A stretch of DNA of 34,526 bases from CAZFAT01 sp964517075. GTDB taxonomy: Bacteria > Acidobacteriota > Vicinamibacteria > Vicinamibacterales > SCN-69-37. The translations under genes were made by a program, and so were the position numbers. This document shows, piece by piece, positions 14,032-22,027 of the stretch; position 1 is the first letter of the stretch; every line of letters begins with the position of its first letter. Where the stretch lies: contig CAZFAT010000084.1 of the NCBI GenBank assembly GCA_964517075.1, positions 1-34,526 of the forward strand. Direction: 5' to 3'. Under the pieces are notes generated by a model that was not told the DNA's origin, searched no databases, and was given only the letters and a program-made list of their open reading frames with translations.

Positions 14032-14660
14032 TCAAAGTCAATCTCCTCGCGACGTCGCCGGGCACGCCCGCGACCCGCGAATGGCTGCCCCGCGAGCAGC
14101 GCTCGGCCATCATCGGCCTCTCCATGCTGGGAGCGACCCTGCTGTGCGTCGGCGCCTCCTGGTGGTATCTGAGCCACACGCGGGCCTCGCTCGACACGGC
14201 GATCGTGAACGCTGAGGCGGAAATCGTCCGGCTCAAGGAGGCGGCGAAGATCCTCGAGGCGACCAACGCGCGCCGCGCCATCCTGGCCGAGCGGCTGTCG
14301 CTCATCGAGCGGCTCCGGACGTCGAAACGCGCGCCGGTGAGTCTGCTCGAGACCGTCAGCCGCAGCGTGCCCGAGGGCCTGTGGCTCCTCGAGATGAAAC
14401 AGACGGGGACGAGCCTGCAGGTCGACGGCCGCGCGTTGTCGCTCACCTCGGTGACGGACTTCGCGCAGCGGATGCAGACGTCCGGCCTGTTCGAGCATCC
14501 GGTCGAGATCCTGACGACCACCACCGAGCAGGTGGACCAGACCACCGTCGTCCGCTTCACGATCAGAGCCGAGTCGGCGAAGCCGCGAACGGCTGCCGTT
14601 CCCACCGCGCTGTCGGCGACGTCGGCGCCCGATCAACCGGCCGGGCGGCCGGGAGTCTAG
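14028..14660 (+). CDS. pilN: Type IV pilus assembly protein PilN
   Basis: A 210-residue bitopic inner-membrane protein. It opens MIKVNLLATSPG, the conserved tail that docks into PilM, followed by a transmembrane helix at about residues 30-50 (IIGLSMLGATLLCVGASWWY) and a periplasmic coiled coil (residues 55-105) and ferredoxin-like domain (VPEGLWLLEMKQTGTSLQVD). The last 25 residues are a Pro/Ala linker. It pairs with PilO in the alignment complex. It overlaps pilM by four bases and is followed by pilO after two. Confidence 0.92.
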   Translation: MIKVNLLATSPGTPATREWLPREQRSAIIGLSMLGATLLCVGASWWYLSHTRASLDTAIVNAEAEIVRLKEAAKILEATNARRAILAERLSLIERLRTSKRAPVSLLETVSRSVPEGLWLLEMKQTGTSLQVDGRALSLTSVTDFAQRMQTSGLFEHPVEILTTTTEQVDQTTVVRFTIRAESAKPRTAAVPTALSATSAPDQPAGRPGV

Positions 14661-14662
14661 CC

Positions 14663-15253
14663 ATGGCGAAGAGTTTTCAGGAATTGTCTCCTCGCGCGCA
14701 GATCACGGTCTTCGCGCTGCTCTCGGTGCTCGCGGCCGGCGCGGCCTGGCAGGTCGTCATCAGCCCCGAACGCGTCCGGATCGCGGCCAGCCGCGAACGG
14801 TTGACCAAGCTCGAGGCCGAGGTGCGCGGCGCGCAGGCCATTGCGATGCGCCTGCCGCAGGCGCAGCGCGAAGTGCGCCAGCTCGAGGCGTCGTTGCGCG
14901 AGACGCAGGCCGTCATTCCCGAGGAAAAGGATCCGCAGGACGTGCTCCGGAACCTGCACGAACTCGCGAGCGAGTCGCTGCTCGACATCGCCAGCTTCAA
15001 GCCGAAGGCGATCGTGGCGAAGCCGCAGCACAGCGAGTGGCCCATCGAGGTGGGGCTCGAGGGCACGTATCACGATCTCGGGCGCTTCTTCGACCGGATC
15101 TCCACCATGGCCCGATTGATCTCGGTGTCGGACCTGCAGGTCCGGACCCGCACGAATCCCAACGGCCGCGGTACGGTCGCGGTCTCCTGCGTGACGACCA
15201 CCTTCGTGTTCGACAAGGACCTCACACTTGCTGGCACCGGAGTCCAGCCATGA
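14663..15253 (+). CDS. pilO: Type IV pilus assembly protein PilO
   Basis: A 196-residue inner-membrane protein with its start at ATG 14663 (MAKSFQELSPRAQI); the longer open frame upstream is an out-of-frame shadow of pilN. A transmembrane helix covers residues 12-32 (VFALLSVLAAGAAWQVVI), then a coiled coil to about 80 and a periplasmic domain ending with the conserved GLEGTYHDLGRFFDRISTMA and LISVSDLQV. It forms heterodimers with PilN and contacts PilP. Its stop overlaps the pilP start by four bases. Confidence 0.92.
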   Translation: MAKSFQELSPRAQITVFALLSVLAAGAAWQVVISPERVRIAASRERLTKLEAEVRGAQAIAMRLPQAQREVRQLEASLRETQAVIPEEKDPQDVLRNLHELASESLLDIASFKPKAIVAKPQHSEWPIEVGLEGTYHDLGRFFDRISTMARLISVSDLQVRTRTNPNGRGTVAVSCVTTTFVFDKDLTLAGTGVQP

Positions 15254-15786
15254 CGACGACCAAGACCACGACTGCCCTGATGTTTGCGCCCCTCCTCGCG
15301 GTGGCCGTCGCGGCTCACGCCCAGACGCCCGCCGAGGCGCCCGCGCCGGGACCCGCCCCGGCGGTCGCCGCGCCGCCGCTCGTCGCGCCGCCGCCTGTCG
15401 CGCCGATCCCGATCGGCACGCGCGTGGGGGTGGCGCCGACGGACTATCAGGGGGGGGATCGACGGGATCCGTTCGCGAGCCTCATCGCGCCGAGGGCCAA
15501 CGCGTCGGCTCCGGCGGGGACCGGGCGGGCGGCGCTCACCCTGCCCGACCTGGCGCTCGCCGACGTCACCGTCCGCGGCGTGATCCGCAGCGGCGATCGC
15601 ATCCTTGCGATTCTGGAAGGCCCGAATCGCAAGTCGTTCGTCGCCCATCTCAACGACAAGCTTCGTGACGCGTCGGTGCAGAGCATCGACACGGCTGGCG
15701 TGGTGTTTGCGGAGGCTGTGAGCTCCGGGATGCGTCCGATCACCGTGCGCAAGACGATTCGACCGGCAGGAGAGGGGATTCAATGA
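15250..15786 (+). CDS. pilP: Type IV pilus assembly protein PilP
   Basis: A 178-residue periplasmic protein starting at ATG 15250 (ATGA overlap with pilO). It has a signal peptide (MFAPLLAVAVAAHAQTP) cleaved near residue 22; unlike many PilP proteins it has no lipobox cysteine, so it may be soluble or held by its signal. A Pro/Ala-rich linker (residues 25-60) precedes RRDPFASLIAPR, the linker motif that contacts PilN/PilO, and the C-terminal beta domain LADVTVRGVIRSGDRILAIL. It bridges the inner-membrane platform to the PilQ secretin and overlaps pilQ by four bases. Confidence 0.88.
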   Translation: MTTTKTTTALMFAPLLAVAVAAHAQTPAEAPAPGPAPAVAAPPLVAPPPVAPIPIGTRVGVAPTDYQGGDRRDPFASLIAPRANASAPAGTGRAALTLPDLALADVTVRGVIRSGDRILAILEGPNRKSFVAHLNDKLRDASVQSIDTAGVVFAEAVSSGMRPITVRKTIRPAGEGIQ

Positions 15787-17195
15787 AGAGCATTCGCCTT
15801 TGGACGACGGCCATCGCATTCGTGATGGCCGCAGCGCTCGTCGGGACACGGGCCGAGCAGGCCCCTGGCCAGGGCGGGGGCGCCAGCGCGCTGGCGCAGT
15901 TCAGCGGCACGCCGATTGACGTCAACTACGAAGGCGCCAATCTGCGCAGCGTGCTCCGGACCCTGGTCGAGATCGGCGGGGTGAACCTGGTCATCGATCC
16001 GAGCGTCCCGAACACCGCGACGGTCGACCTGCGCCTGACCCAGGTGCCCTGGAACCAGGTCATGGAAGTCGTGCTCAAGTCGCAGCAGCTCACGTCGGAG
16101 CTCGACGGCAACGTGCTGCGGGTCATGACGCGCGAGGCGCAGACCAAGGAGCTCACCGACCAGGCGATCCAGAAGAAGGCCAGCGAGCAGGCGCCCGATC
16201 TGGAACTGCTGAAGATGCGCCTGAACTACGCGAGCGCCAGCGAGATCGCCGACCTGCTGAAGACCGCCGGCTTCGCCACCGAGCGTGGCTCGGTCGAGTT
16301 CGAAGAGCGGACGAACATGCTGATCGTCAAGGACACGCCCCGGACGATCCAGGAGATCCAGACCCTCGTGACCGATCTCGATCGGCCCGAGCCGCAGGTC
16401 GAGATCGAAGCGCGCATCGTGCAGGCCAATAACGACGCGGCCAAGGCGCTGGGCGTGCAGTGGGGCTTCAACGGGCGCGTCTCGCCCGAGCTCGGCAATA
16501 CCACGGGCCTGGCTTTTCCGAACCGCGGGGCGGCCGGCGGGCGGGTGAGCGAGAACGGCGCGCTGACCCAGGGACCCGGACGCGGATCGGACCCGCGCGC
16601 CTCGAGTCTCGAGCAGACGGGCACGGCCGTGAACCTGCCCGTGACCGGCGCGAGCTCGGCCATCGGGCTGGCGCTCGGCTCCATCAACGGCGCCTTCAGC
16701 CTCGACGTACAGCTCTCCGCGCTCGAAAGCCAGGGGTCGCTCGAAATCGTGTCCCGGCCGAAGATCACGACGCAGAACAACAAGCAAGCCGAGATTACGC
16801 AGGGCTTCCGCATTCCGATCCAGGTCGTCTCGAACAACACCATCACGGTCCAGTTCGAGGATGCGGCCCTGAAGCTCTCGGTGCTGCCGCAGATCACGGC
16901 CGCGAACACCGTCATCATGCGCATCCTGCTGGAGAACGCGTTTCCGGATTTCAGCAACAACGTCAACGGCAACCCGTCGATCAATACCCAGCGCGCCGAC
17001 ACGCAGGTCCAGGTCGCCGACGGGATGACGACGGTCATCGGCGGCATCATGCAGACGCGCGAGTCGTCGTCCACCGACCGGACACCCGGGCTCGGCCGGA
17101 TCCCGCTGCTGGGCTGGTTGTTCCGACGCGAGACGAATTCCAGCGAGGCTCAGGAGCTACTGGTCTTCCTGACCCCGCGCATCATTCGAGGATAG
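15783..17195 (+). CDS. pilQ: Type IV pilus secretin PilQ
   Basis: A 470-residue outer-membrane secretin through which the pilus is extruded. A signal peptide (MAAALVGTRAEQA) is followed by an N0/STN-like domain (IDVNYEGANLRSVLRTLVEI, residues 42-110), an N1/KH-like domain (LKMRLNYASASEIADLLKTA to about 205) and the secretin core with LESQGSLEIVSRPKITTQNN, IPIQVVSNNTITVQFEDA, the beta-lip and VIGGIMQTRES...PLLGWLFRR. It ends at LLVFLTPRIIRG. It is much shorter than classical PilQ (over 700 residues) because it lacks the N-terminal AMIN domains that bind peptidoglycan. It is the last clearly pil-named gene of the operon. Confidence 0.93.
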   Translation: MKSIRLWTTAIAFVMAAALVGTRAEQAPGQGGGASALAQFSGTPIDVNYEGANLRSVLRTLVEIGGVNLVIDPSVPNTATVDLRLTQVPWNQVMEVVLKSQQLTSELDGNVLRVMTREAQTKELTDQAIQKKASEQAPDLELLKMRLNYASASEIADLLKTAGFATERGSVEFEERTNMLIVKDTPRTIQEIQTLVTDLDRPEPQVEIEARIVQANNDAAKALGVQWGFNGRVSPELGNTTGLAFPNRGAAGGRVSENGALTQGPGRGSDPRASSLEQTGTAVNLPVTGASSAIGLALGSINGAFSLDVQLSALESQGSLEIVSRPKITTQNNKQAEITQGFRIPIQVVSNNTITVQFEDAALKLSVLPQITAANTVIMRILLENAFPDFSNNVNGNPSINTQRADTQVQVADGMTTVIGGIMQTRESSSTDRTPGLGRIPLLGWLFRRETNSSEAQELLVFLTPRIIRG

Positions 17196-17199
17196 GTGC

Positions 17200-17865
17200 A
17201 TGAAACGCGACCGAGCGCACGTGTCGAGACCGAACATCGAGGGGCCCGTCCGGGGCCGCGCCCGCCGTGCCTGGCGCGCGGCCGGCCGCCTGGCGGCCGT
17301 GGCCACGCTGGCGGCGCCGCTGGCGAGCTGCACGGTAGGGCAGACGACGGGCGTGTCGCCCTCCTACCTGATCATCAACCAGCTGGGTGGCGCGTCGGGC
17401 GCCGAGCCGGACGCCTTCACGGGCACCCTGCAGTCCGACGTCGTTACCGACGGGAGCATCTACGAGGATCCGGGCCGCGTCATTTTCAGCCTGGGGCTCA
17501 AGGATCCCGGGACGGCCGAAGGGCCGACCACGCCGAGCGCGATGAACTTCATCACGGTGACGCGCTATCACGTGCGGTACCTCCGCAGCGACGGCCGCAA
17601 CACGCCGGGCGTGGACGTGCCCTATCCGTTCGATGGAGCCATCACAGCCACCGTGGGCGATTCGAGCGCCACCGCGACGCTGACGCTCGTGCGTATCCAG
17701 GCGAAGGTTGAGTCACCGCTCGCCGCGCTGGCGGCACAGGGCGGCCAGGTCGCGATTTCGACCATCGCGGAAGTGACCTTCTACGGTAAGGACCAGGCCG
17801 GGCGCGACGTGAGCGTCACCGGCAACATCAGCGTGACGTTCGCCGACTGGGCGGATCCCGACTAG
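17200..17865 (+). CDS. Lipoprotein downstream of pilQ, function unknown
   Basis: Starts at ATG 17200, five bases after the pilQ stop, so it belongs to the operon; 221 residues. A long basic N-terminus (RPNIEGPVRGRARRAWR) leads into a hydrophobic stretch and the lipobox LASC near residue 45, indicating export and lipidation. The mature part is rich in Thr, Gly, Val and Asp, with beta-strand patterns (PSYLIINQLGGASG, DGSIYEDPGRVIFSLGL, TRYHVRYLRSDGRN, NISVTFADWADPD). It could be an outer-membrane partner of the secretin, such as a pilotin or surface protein; this rests on position only. Confidence 0.7.
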   Translation: MKRDRAHVSRPNIEGPVRGRARRAWRAAGRLAAVATLAAPLASCTVGQTTGVSPSYLIINQLGGASGAEPDAFTGTLQSDVVTDGSIYEDPGRVIFSLGLKDPGTAEGPTTPSAMNFITVTRYHVRYLRSDGRNTPGVDVPYPFDGAITATVGDSSATATLTLVRIQAKVESPLAALAAQGGQVAISTIAEVTFYGKDQAGRDVSVTGNISVTFADWADPD

Positions 17866-17888
17866 GCGCAGAAAACGAGCCTCAGGAC

Positions 17889-17906
17889 CCCGCCGGGAAC
17901 GGCGGG
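17889..17906 (+). terminator. GC hairpin between the two lipoprotein genes
   Basis: CCCGCCG (17889-17895) and CGGCGGG (17900-17906) form a perfect 7-bp stem closed by a GGAA tetraloop, 24 bases after the preceding stop. No T-run follows, so it may lower or stabilise the transcript rather than end it. Confidence 0.4.
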
Positions 17907-17950
17907 CCGGCCGCGCCGGTGTGGCCGCGTTCCAGAGTTGGAGTAGAGAC

Positions 17951-18448
17951 GTGGTGATGAGACGAGTGCTTCCTTTCGTGATGATGGTCGCCGTCGGCGG
18001 CTGCACCCTGGACGACCAGAAGGCGCCGCCGCTGGCCGGGCCGTCCGGTCTCGGCCTCTCGCTGGGTGTCACGGCGTCGCCCGACATCCTGCCGCAAGAC
18101 GGCGCGTCCCAGTCCGTCATCCAGGTGACGGCCACGGACAGCGCGAACCAGCCGGTCGTCGGGTTGCCGCTGAAGGCCGAGATCAGGTTCGAGCTGCAGG
18201 CGCTGACCGCCCAGGGCTGTCCTGAGGGCACCATCGACGCCGGCGCGGTCAGTCCCACCGTCACGCGCTGCGTCGGCCTGTCAGGCGCAACGATCACTAC
18301 CGGCGGGGACGGTACGGCCTCGGCCGTCTACTCGGCGCCAGGATTCCTGGGTGCTGAGGTCATCGCCACCGTGGCTGTGACGCCAATCGGCTCCAACTTC
18401 AGCAACTCGCAGCCACGGACCGCGCAGATCAAGCTGTCTCTGTTCTGA
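17951..18448 (+). CDS. Lipoprotein with Ig-like (invasin/Big_1-type) domain
   Basis: About 165 residues. GTG 17951 lies seven bases after GGAG (17940-17943); ATG 17957 (MRRVLPFVMMVAVGGC) is an equally good protein start. A signal peptide ends in the lipobox VGGC, so the protein is probably lipidated. Mature residues include ASPDILPQDGASQSVIQVTA and GLPLKAEIRF, then TTGGDGTASAVYSAP, the pattern of bacterial Ig-like Big_1/invasin repeats (strand, Asp-Gly turn, TDxxGxa). It follows the other lipoprotein and likely forms part of the cell-surface set expressed with the pilus. Partner unknown. Confidence 0.75.
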   Translation: MVMRRVLPFVMMVAVGGCTLDDQKAPPLAGPSGLGLSLGVTASPDILPQDGASQSVIQVTATDSANQPVVGLPLKAEIRFELQALTAQGCPEGTIDAGAVSPTVTRCVGLSGATITTGGDGTASAVYSAPGFLGAEVIATVAVTPIGSNFSNSQPRTAQIKLSLF

Positions 18449-18485
18449 GGTCGAGGACCGCGTCGCGTCGTCCCTCAAGCTCCCC

Positions 18486-20366
18486 ATGGCTGGCATTGGT
18501 CTCAATCGCAGCCGGCAGGCGCCGGCGGAGGACACTCCGTCGTTTGGTGCGATTGCCGAGCGCTTCCGGCGCGCGGGCGATCTGGACCGTGCCATCGCCC
18601 TCTGTCACGAGGGCCTGAAGAAGTTTCCGAACCAGCTCTCGGCCCGGGTGACCCTGGGCTGGGCGTTCCTCGACAAGGGCGAGTACGACCACGCGCGGCA
18701 GGAACTCGAACGGGTCATCCGCCGGGCGCCCGACAACCTGGCCGCGATTCGCGGCTTGGCCGAGCTGCACGATCGGGCGGAGCACGCCGTGTCGGGCGTC
18801 GGTCCCGACGGCATGTGGGTGCCCGCCGAGGATCTCTCGGAAGTGCACGAAGCGCCTGTCGTTGTCGATGCGGCCGCGCCCGACGAACCCGAGCCGTATG
18901 AGCCGGCGATGCCGGCCGCGCCTCCGCCTCTTCCCATCCCAACCATCACGTCGGCGAACGACGATGTCAATCCGCTGTCGCTGATTGAGACACCCGCCCA
19001 GGCGGCCGTTGCACACTCGGGACACGCCGACGAGGCCGAACCTGTGGTGTCGGTTTTCGAGCACGTGATCGAGCAGGCGGCCGATGCCGTGGTCCCCGCC
19101 AGCGCGGAGCCGGTCGTTCAGAACGCCGCGGACTGGTCCGAGCTGGACGTCACACCCGCCGGGTCGCCTCTCGCCGCACTCCAGGAGGTTGAGGACGTCT
19201 GGGAACCGGCGATGCCGGTGACCGCGAGCGAACCGGCCAGCGACGCGGTGCTGTTGGCCGAGAACGCCGAGGTCGAGCTGGCGCGTGTCGCGAGCGAGTT
19301 CGGCGGCGCCGAGTCCGATCCGGTCGCCGCGGATGTGGTGATTGATCTGCCCGAGGCAGACGACGTGCTTGCGGGCGAGTTCATTCAGTTCGAGGCGGCC
19401 CCGCCGGTTGAAATAACCGCCGCGTTCGAAGAGGCCACGCTGGATCCCGTGCTCCCGCCCGCCGGCATCGCCGCGGCCGAGGAGCTCGAGGTTCTCGACA
19501 GCGTATTCTCTGCCGCCGCGAACGAGCCTGAACCCGACTTGGTGCTCCAGCTGGAGGAGGAGGATCCCCTCGATCCTCAGGCCGATCCGGTGCTCACCGT
19601 CGAGACGGAACCTGAGGGTGCGATCGCGGCCGCACTCACCATCGAGCAGGCACCTCACGAGGCACAGGAGATCGTGGTCGATCCGACGACCGCCCTGGTG
19701 GCTGTCGAGGACGCAGCGACCGCGGAAGCGGTCGCAGATGAGCCGGCGTCGGACGAGTCGGAGTTCGGCGAGACAGTGGCCGAAGCGGCGGCTGAGCCTG
19801 AGGCGGTGCGGGAGGTCGTACCCCAGGCTGAAGCTGCGCCTGCACTCGAGGCCGCGCCTCCCGTGGAAGTCGCGCCCGAGCCCGAGGTCGTGCCTGAGCC
19901 CGAGGTCGCGCCCGAGCCCGAGCAGGTTCTGGCGCCCGAACCGGCCGCCGCCGCGGCTGTGGTCGACGCGATTTCGGAGACCGAGCTTGAACAGCATCGC
20001 GTCGTCGATTCCGGCCTGGAGCTCGCCGAACCCGTCGACCTGCGGGCGGAGCCTGTCGCGGAGCCCGTCGCTGAGCCCATGGAAGTTGCGGGTGCGTCCG
20101 ACGCGGCCGAGATCGAGGACGAGGTCGGGGACGACCCGATCGAGTGGAACACGCCCGACGTCGCCTGGATGCCGCCGGCCGGTGACACGGCCGGCGTGCC
20201 GGCCATGGCGTCGGCCGCTCACATGACGGAGGAGGAGATGCATACGCTCTTCCCGCCGCCCGCGCCCGCCCCAACCCGGGCGCCAGCCCCCATCGCCAGG
20301 CTCGAGGCGTTCTTGCAGAAGGTCACTTCGCGACGACTACACCTGAACCCCGACTCGGTGGCATAG
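18486..20366 (+). CDS. TPR protein with long Ala/Glu/Pro/Val-rich disordered tail, 626 aa
   Basis: The N-terminal 100 residues carry two to three TPR units (FGAIAERFRRAGDLDRAIAL, then LSARVTLGWAFLDKGEYDHA and LERVIRRAPDNLAAIRGLAE). Residues 110 to about 575 are acidic low-complexity sequence built mostly from Ala, Glu, Pro, Val and Asp, including PEPE repeats near 463-480. A conserved-looking end returns at HMTEEEMHTLFPPP and IARLEAFLQKVTSRRLHL. There is no signal peptide, so it is likely cytoplasmic. The layout, a binding module at each end of a long flexible arm, recalls tether or scaffold proteins. It follows the pil/lipoprotein genes in the same direction, but its link to pili is not proven. 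Confidence 0.8.
   Translation: MAGIGLNRSRQAPAEDTPSFGAIAERFRRAGDLDRAIALCHEGLKKFPNQLSARVTLGWAFLDKGEYDHARQELERVIRRAPDNLAAIRGLAELHDRAEHAVSGVGPDGMWVPAEDLSEVHEAPVVVDAAAPDEPEPYEPAMPAAPPPLPIPTITSANDDVNPLSLIETPAQAAVAHSGHADEAEPVVSVFEHVIEQAADAVVPASAEPVVQNAADWSELDVTPAGSPLAALQEVEDVWEPAMPVTASEPASDAVLLAENAEVELARVASEFGGAESDPVAADVVIDLPEADDVLAGEFIQFEAAPPVEITAAFEEATLDPVLPPAGIAAAEELEVLDSVFSAAANEPEPDLVLQLEEEDPLDPQADPVLTVETEPEGAIAAALTIEQAPHEAQEIVVDPTTALVAVEDAATAEAVADEPASDESEFGETVAEAAAEPEAVREVVPQAEAAPALEAAPPVEVAPEPEVVPEPEVAPEPEQVLAPEPAAAAAVVDAISETELEQHRVVDSGLELAEPVDLRAEPVAEPVAEPMEVAGASDAAEIEDEVGDDPIEWNTPDVAWMPPAGDTAGVPAMASAAHMTEEEMHTLFPPPAPAPTRAPAPIARLEAFLQKVTSRRLHLNPDSVA
19872..19925 (+). repeat. Three tandem 18-bp units inside the TPR gene
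   Basis: Units at 19872-19889, 19890-19907 and 19908-19925 follow GCGCCCGAGCCCGAGGTC with few changes, encoding APEPEV, VPEPEV and APEPEQ. They are in-frame coding repeats that could vary in number by slippage. Confidence 0.7.
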
Positions 20367-20373
20367 TCAGCGG

Positions 20374-21489
20374 ATGACCCACGTGCTCCGCCCGGACTGG
20401 GCCGGGCGGCTTCTGCGCGTCCAGTCGTCGCTTGCCGCCGACGGCCTCGACGCCCTCATCGTTTCCACCCCGGTCAACCTGACGTACCTCACGGGCTTCA
20501 GCGGCTCGGCCGGCCTCCTCGTGCTGACGCGTCACGCGGGGTACCTACTGCTCGACGGCCGCTATGACGGGGCCGCCCGCGACCGGGTGGCCAGCGGCAC
20601 GCTGGCAGCGGTGACGATCGAACGCGTGGAGCCCCGGTACGACGTCACCCTGGCGGCGGTGCTCACTCGCGAGGGACTGACCAGCGTCGGCTTCGAGGCG
20701 GGGCACACCACCGTCGCAACGCTTGGGCGGTGGCAGGCGGCTGCCTCGGCGGTCCGGTTTCAGGCCACCGAGCGCATCGTCGAACGGCGGCGGGCGGTGA
20801 AGGATGCGGGCGAGATTGCCATCTTCCGCCAGGCGGCCCGCCGGCTGTCCGACGTGGCCCGGGACCTCGGTCGTCTGGTGGGTACGCATCGCACCGAACG
20901 CCAGATCGCGGCGGCGATTGACGATGCGGTGATGGGCGCGGGATTCGAGGGGCCGTCATTCCCCACGATTGTCGCGTCGGGCCCGCTGAGCGCCCATCCG
21001 CATGCCCGTCCAACCGACCGTCAGCCGGCCGCCGGCGACCTCGTGTTGCTGGACTTCGGCGGGGTGTTAGACGGATACTGCGTCGATTTGACGCGGATGG
21101 CGGTGGTCGGACCGCCAGGGCCGGAAGCGGCTGCCCTCTATGAGGGTGTGGCCGCGGCTCACCAGGCCGCGATTCAGGCGATCCGTCCCGGCGTCGCGGC
21201 TTGGACGATCGATGGGGCGGCCAGACAGGTGCTCGAGGATCGCGGCCTGGGGCCGGCCTTCGTGCACGGCACGGGACACGGGCTGGGCCTCGAGATCCAT
21301 GAGGCGCCGCGCATCGCCCGGGTCGAGTCGGATGGCACGGATACGATCGAGGCCGGCATGGTCTTCACGATCGAACCCGGCGCCTACCGGGAACACGTCG
21401 GGGGAGTGCGGTTGGAGGACGATGTCCTTGTGACCCCTGACGGCAGCGAGGTGCTCACGGATGCACCGCGCGCGCTGTTGGTGGTCTGA
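20374..21489 (+). CDS. Xaa-Pro aminopeptidase/dipeptidase (M24 family)
   Basis: A 371-residue metallopeptidase that removes or splits Xaa-Pro bonds in the cytosol. An N-terminal creatinase-like domain (LIVSTPVNLTYLTGFSGSAG) precedes the pita-bread catalytic domain, with the dinuclear metal ligands in LVLLDFGGVLDGYCVDLTRM (two Asp), HGTGHGLGLEIHEAP (His), FTIEPGAY (Glu) and GVRLEDDVLV (Glu). The length fits PepQ/YpdF-type enzymes. The ATG is seven bases after the preceding stop, with CATAGT just upstream and no ribosome binding site. It directly precedes accB, a neighbourhood common in many bacteria (efp is absent here). Confidence 0.88.
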   Translation: MTHVLRPDWAGRLLRVQSSLAADGLDALIVSTPVNLTYLTGFSGSAGLLVLTRHAGYLLLDGRYDGAARDRVASGTLAAVTIERVEPRYDVTLAAVLTREGLTSVGFEAGHTTVATLGRWQAAASAVRFQATERIVERRRAVKDAGEIAIFRQAARRLSDVARDLGRLVGTHRTERQIAAAIDDAVMGAGFEGPSFPTIVASGPLSAHPHARPTDRQPAAGDLVLLDFGGVLDGYCVDLTRMAVVGPPGPEAAALYEGVAAAHQAAIQAIRPGVAAWTIDGAARQVLEDRGLGPAFVHGTGHGLGLEIHEAPRIARVESDGTDTIEAGMVFTIEPGAYREHVGGVRLEDDVLVTPDGSEVLTDAPRALLVV

Positions 21490-21492
21490 CCT

Positions 21493-21981
21493 ATGGATCT
21501 CGACGACGTCAAACAGATTCTGGCTCTGGTTCGCGAGCACGATCTCGCCGAGTTCGAGCTCGAGCGCGATGGCCTGAAGGTCCGCGTTCGCAAGGCGGGC
21601 CGGGAACTGGCCATCGCGCCCCCTCTGACACCGGCAGCGCCCGCCGAGGCGTCCGTCCCGGTTCCGGCGAGCGGCCCCGCTCCCCTGACCTCCCAGTCTG
21701 AAGTCCAGGCGTCTGCGGCCGAAACACTGGATGCGGTCGAGCTGGGCGTCATCAAGTCGCCCATTGTGGGCACCTTCTATCGATCGCCCGAACCCGCCGC
21801 CCCGTCGTTCGTCGAGGTGGGCGATGTCGTGAAGAAGGGGCAGGTCCTCTGCATCATCGAGGCCATGAAGCTGATGAACGAGATCGAGAGCGATCGGGAG
21901 GGTGAGATTGTCGCGATCTACGTCGAGAACGGCAAGCCCGTGCAGTTCGGCGATCGGCTCTTTGCGGTCAAGGTGAGCTGA
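21493..21981 (+). CDS. accB: Biotin carboxyl carrier protein of acetyl-CoA carboxylase
   Basis: A 162-residue BCCP that carries the carboxylated biotin between biotin carboxylase and carboxyltransferase in malonyl-CoA synthesis. The N-terminal helix MDLDDVKQILALVREHDLAE resembles other AccB proteins, then a Pro/Ala linker (residues 40-75), then the biotinyl domain from about 82, with IKSPIVGTFYRSPEP and the biotin lysine K126 in EAMKLMNEIE. It lies three bases after the M24 peptidase stop and 46 bases before accC. Confidence 0.96.
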   Translation: MDLDDVKQILALVREHDLAEFELERDGLKVRVRKAGRELAIAPPLTPAAPAEASVPVPASGPAPLTSQSEVQASAAETLDAVELGVIKSPIVGTFYRSPEPAAPSFVEVGDVVKKGQVLCIIEAMKLMNEIESDREGEIVAIYVENGKPVQFGDRLFAVKVS

Positions 21982-22027
21982 GGCCGGGACGCGCGCGGCG
22001 GGCCCGTGGCCAGCCGCCGGTGGACGC

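Noticed and set aside
18429..20243. 604-codon minus-strand frame opposite the TPR protein
   Set aside because: Mirror of a low-complexity GC-rich gene; Gly/Arg/Leu/His repeats arise from the complement. No start signal.
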